A DNA stretch of 8,562 nt from Thermococcus sp. (GTDB lineage Archaea; Methanobacteriota_B; Thermococci; Thermococcales; Thermococcaceae): NCBI GenBank assembly GCA_021157445.1, contig JAGGWM010000138.1, positions 1 through 8,562 of the forward strand, read 5' to 3'. Both the position numbers and the translations under genes were made by a program. Under the pieces are notes generated by a model. That model searched no databases. It saw only the letters and a list, made by a program, of their open reading frames with translations, and was not told the origin of the DNA. Shown here one piece after another: positions 6,691 to 8,562 of the stretch. Numbering within the stretch: position 1 is the first letter of the stretch; each line of letters opens with the position of its first letter.

Positions 6691-7712
6691 TGGGAGTTCA
6701 GATTGGTGAGCTCCTGCCTAGAAAGGAGCTTGAGCTCGAAAATTTAAACGGAAGGAAAGTTGCAATAGATGCATTTAACGCTATCTACCAGTTCCTTTCA
6801 ATAATAAGACAGAGAGATGGGACTCCTTTAATGGATTCCAAAGGGAGGATTACATCACATCTTTCAGGGCTTTTTTACAGAACTATAAACCTAATGGAGG
6901 CCGGAATAAAGCCCGCATACGTATTTGATGGAAAGCCCCCAGAGTTTAAGAAAAAAGAGCTTGAAAAGAGGGCTGAGGCTAGAGAAGAAGCACAGGAAAA
7001 ATGGGAAGAAGCCCTGGCAAGAGGAGATCTCGAAGAGGCAAAGAAGTATGCACAAAGGGCGAGCAAAGTTAATGAAATGCTCATTAAAGACGCCAAAAAA
7101 CTCTTGGAGCTGATGGGAATTCCATGGGTGCAGGCTCCGAGTGAAGGTGAAGCTCAGGCAGCCTATATGGCATCTAAAGGACATGTTTGGGCTTCAGCAA
7201 GCCAGGATTACGACTCGCTCTTATTTGGAACACCGAGGCTCATAAGGAATCTCACCATAACGGGAAAAAGAAAGCTCCCCGGAAAGGACATTTATGTAGA
7301 AGTTAAACCAGAGCTGATAGTTCTCGAAGAAGCCCTAAAAGAGCTTAAAATAACTAAAGAAAAGCTTATAGAGCTTGCAATCCTCGTAGGGACAGACTAC
7401 AATCCCGGGGGAATAAAGGGAATCGGGCCAAAGAAAGCCCTCGAAATAGTTAAATATTCCAGAGATCCTCTGGCAAAGTATCAAAAAATGAGCGATATAG
7501 ATCTCTATGCAATAAAGGAGTTCTTTTTGAATCCGCCAGTAACGGATGAATACAAGCTCGAATGGAAGATGCCAGACGAGGAAGGGATATTAAAGTTTCT
7601 CTGTGATGAGCATGATTTTAGTGAAGAGAGGGTCAAAAATGGCCTAGAGAGGCTTAAAAAGGCGATTAAGGCTGGAAGGCAGTTTACACTGGACAGCTGG
7701 TTTAAAAAGTGA
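6690..7712 (+). CDS. fen: Flap endonuclease 1 (FEN-1)
   Basis: FEN-1 (340 aa) is the structure-specific 5' nuclease that removes 5' flaps during Okazaki-fragment maturation and base-excision repair, acting with PCNA, DNA polymerase and ligase. The N- and I-domains carry the metal-binding acids Asp27 (AIDAFNA), Asp80 (FDGKPP), Glu152 and Glu154 (SEGEAQA), Asp173 and Asp175 (SQDYDS) and Asp236 (GTDYNPGG). A lysine/arginine-rich helical arch spans about 86-140, and a helix-two-turn-helix ([20 protein letters not shown], 232-251) binds the duplex. The C-terminus [10 protein letters not shown] (331-340) is a PCNA-interacting peptide of the QxxLxxWF form. Length and sequence are those of the Pyrococcus enzyme as I recall it, and nothing is missing. 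The gene is second in an operon behind the psiE-like gene and convergent with tfb; I recall fen and tfb being neighbours in other Thermococcus genomes too. Confidence 0.98.
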   Translation: MGVQIGELLPRKELELENLNGRKVAIDAFNAIYQFLSIIRQRDGTPLMDSKGRITSHLSGLFYRTINLMEAGIKPAYVFDGKPPEFKKKELEKRAEAREEAQEKWEEALARGDLEEAKKYAQRASKVNEMLIKDAKKLLELMGIPWVQAPSEGEAQAAYMASKGHVWASASQDYDSLLFGTPRLIRNLTITGKRKLPGKDIYVEVKPELIVLEEALKELKITKEKLIELAILVGTDYNPGGIKGIGPKKALEIVKYSRDPLAKYQKMSDIDLYAIKEFFLNPPVTDEYKLEWKMPDEEGILKFLCDEHDFSEERVKNGLERLKKAIKAGRQFTLDSWFKK

Positions 7713-7726
7713 TAAAATGAATCCCA

Positions 7727-7731
7727 CAAAA
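7727..7731 (-). terminator. Short oligo-T terminator candidate of tfb
   Basis: On the minus strand TTTTT follows the tfb stop codon by 7 nt. No comparable plus-strand T-tract lies between the two stops. The first ones for fen (TTTTT near 7764 and TTTCTTT near 7773) are already inside tfb. Confidence 0.4.
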
Positions 7732-7738
7732 ATTAGAC

Positions 7739-8562
7739 TCAAAGTGGAAGCTTTAGCCCTAATTTTTCCACCATTTCTTTGTATCTGTTTCTTACTGTGA
7801 CTTCAGTTACCCTTGCAACTTCAGCTACTTCTCTTTGAGTCCTCTTTTCTCCTTCCAGCAAACCGGCAATATATAATGCAGCGGCAACAAGTCCGGCCGG
7901 ACTCTTGCCGCTCGTAAGTCCCATCTCATAAGCTCTCTCCAGGAGCTCTATGGCCCTTCTTCTCGTTCTCTCGCTCAAGCCAAGCTCGTCAGCAAACTTA
8001 TTCACGTAATCTGTGGGCTTTACAAAGAGCTTTTTAGGAGTTAGGTTAAGGTTCCTTGCAATGAACCTGAAGCTCCTTCCGATCTCCTTCTTATCAACTT
8101 TAGCAATGTCGGCAATCTCATCGAGGGTTCTGGGAATTTTTAATAGCCTACAAGCCGCATAAACACAGGCCGCAATAACACTCTCAATTGACCTTCCCCT
8201 GATAAGTCCTTTCCTAACGGCCTCTCTATAAAGCCTCGCCGCTTCTTCTTCAACGTGCTTCGGTAGATTTAACCTTGCACCAAGCCTATCAAGCTCGCTT
8301 AATGCAAAGGCAAGGTTTCTCTCAGCAGCATCGCTAACTCTCAGCCTGCTCTGCCACTTCCTAAGCCTATAGATTTTCTCTCTCATCAAACCCTTTACAT
8401 TCCTGTCATAGCCTATATCCGTCGAGAGACCCTTATCGTGGAGTAAAATGCTCTCAGGTGCACCAGTTCTGGAACGTTTTTCTCTTTGAGAAGCGTCAAA
8501 TGCTCTCCATTCGGGACCCATATCAATCATGTTCTCCTGAATTACAAAACCACAATTTGCAC
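7739..8562 (-). CDS. tfb: Transcription initiation factor B (TFB1-type), 5' end outside the window
   Basis: TFB is the archaeal TFIIB homologue. It joins TBP on the TATA box, reads the BRE and recruits RNA polymerase. The frame is open to the window edge: upstream of the ATG at 8530 it reads ANCGFVIQEN, the second knuckle of the N-terminal zinc ribbon, so the ATG is internal and roughly 25-30 residues are missing. Numbered from that methionine, the B-reader/linker is at about 1-35 (MGPEWRAFDASQREKRSRTG). The two cyclin folds are at about 62-162 and 170-258, and the BRE-binding helix-turn-helix is in the second (RTQREVAEVARVTEVTVRNRY, 230-250, in two parts: RTQREVAEVA and RVTEVTVRNRY). The sequence resembles P. 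furiosus TFB1 rather than the divergent TFB2. Its own promoter is not in the window. Confidence 0.96.
   Translation of the reverse strand, partial: ANCGFVIQENMIDMGPEWRAFDASQREKRSRTGAPESILLHDKGLSTDIGYDRNVKGLMREKIYRLRKWQSRLRVSDAAERNLAFALSELDRLGARLNLPKHVEEEAARLYREAVRKGLIRGRSIESVIAACVYAACRLLKIPRTLDEIADIAKVDKKEIGRSFRFIARNLNLTPKKLFVKPTDYVNKFADELGLSERTRRRAIELLERAYEMGLTSGKSPAGLVAAALYIAGLLEGEKRTQREVAEVARVTEVTVRNRYKEMVEKLGLKLPL

Overview
The window reads as chromosome of a hyperthermophilic euryarchaeon of the order Thermococcales (Thermococcus, Pyrococcus or Palaeococcus). The grounds are an intein-free reverse gyrase of 1214 residues, an ADP-forming acetate-CoA ligase alpha subunit of 462 residues, a 340-residue FEN-1 and a TFB1-type transcription factor B. 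All four look, from memory, very close to the Pyrococcus furiosus proteins. Start codons are preceded by GGTGA-type ribosome sites and promoters carry archaeal TATA boxes. The species cannot be named from the sequence alone.

Left part (1-4610): the 3' portion of a SWIM zinc-finger protein gene (+) runs into a small unrecognised gene (-), and the two coding regions overlap tail to tail by 32 bp. The small gene is divergent from reverse gyrase (rgy, +), and one near-symmetric TATA box lies midway between the two starts. rgy ends against the alpha subunit of acetyl-CoA synthetase (-), with T-rich terminators facing each other in a gap of about 35 bp.

Middle (6022-6270): a regulatory gap between divergent units. 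On the acetyl-CoA synthetase side it has a TATA box, a perfect 9-bp inverted repeat covering the predicted transcription start, and a ribosome site that fixes the start at the ATG at 6021. On the other side it holds a well-formed C/D box guide RNA (C, D', C' and D boxes all present; 12- and 13-nt guides). Its D box ends only 5 nt before the start codon of a PsiE-like membrane protein.

Right part (6271-8562): the psiE-like gene and fen overlap by one base (TAATG), so they are probably translationally coupled. fen ends 26 bp from the end of the convergent tfb gene, whose 5' end (the zinc ribbon) lies beyond the window.

Most of the window is core hyperthermophile housekeeping: positive supercoiling, Okazaki-fragment and repair flap cleavage, basal transcription, and energy-conserving acetate formation. 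I see no defence island, mobile element, CRISPR array or integrated element. The observations most worth following are the guide RNA embedded in the leader of a protein operon, the palindromic candidate operator, the shared TATA box, and the unidentified 123-residue protein beside reverse gyrase.
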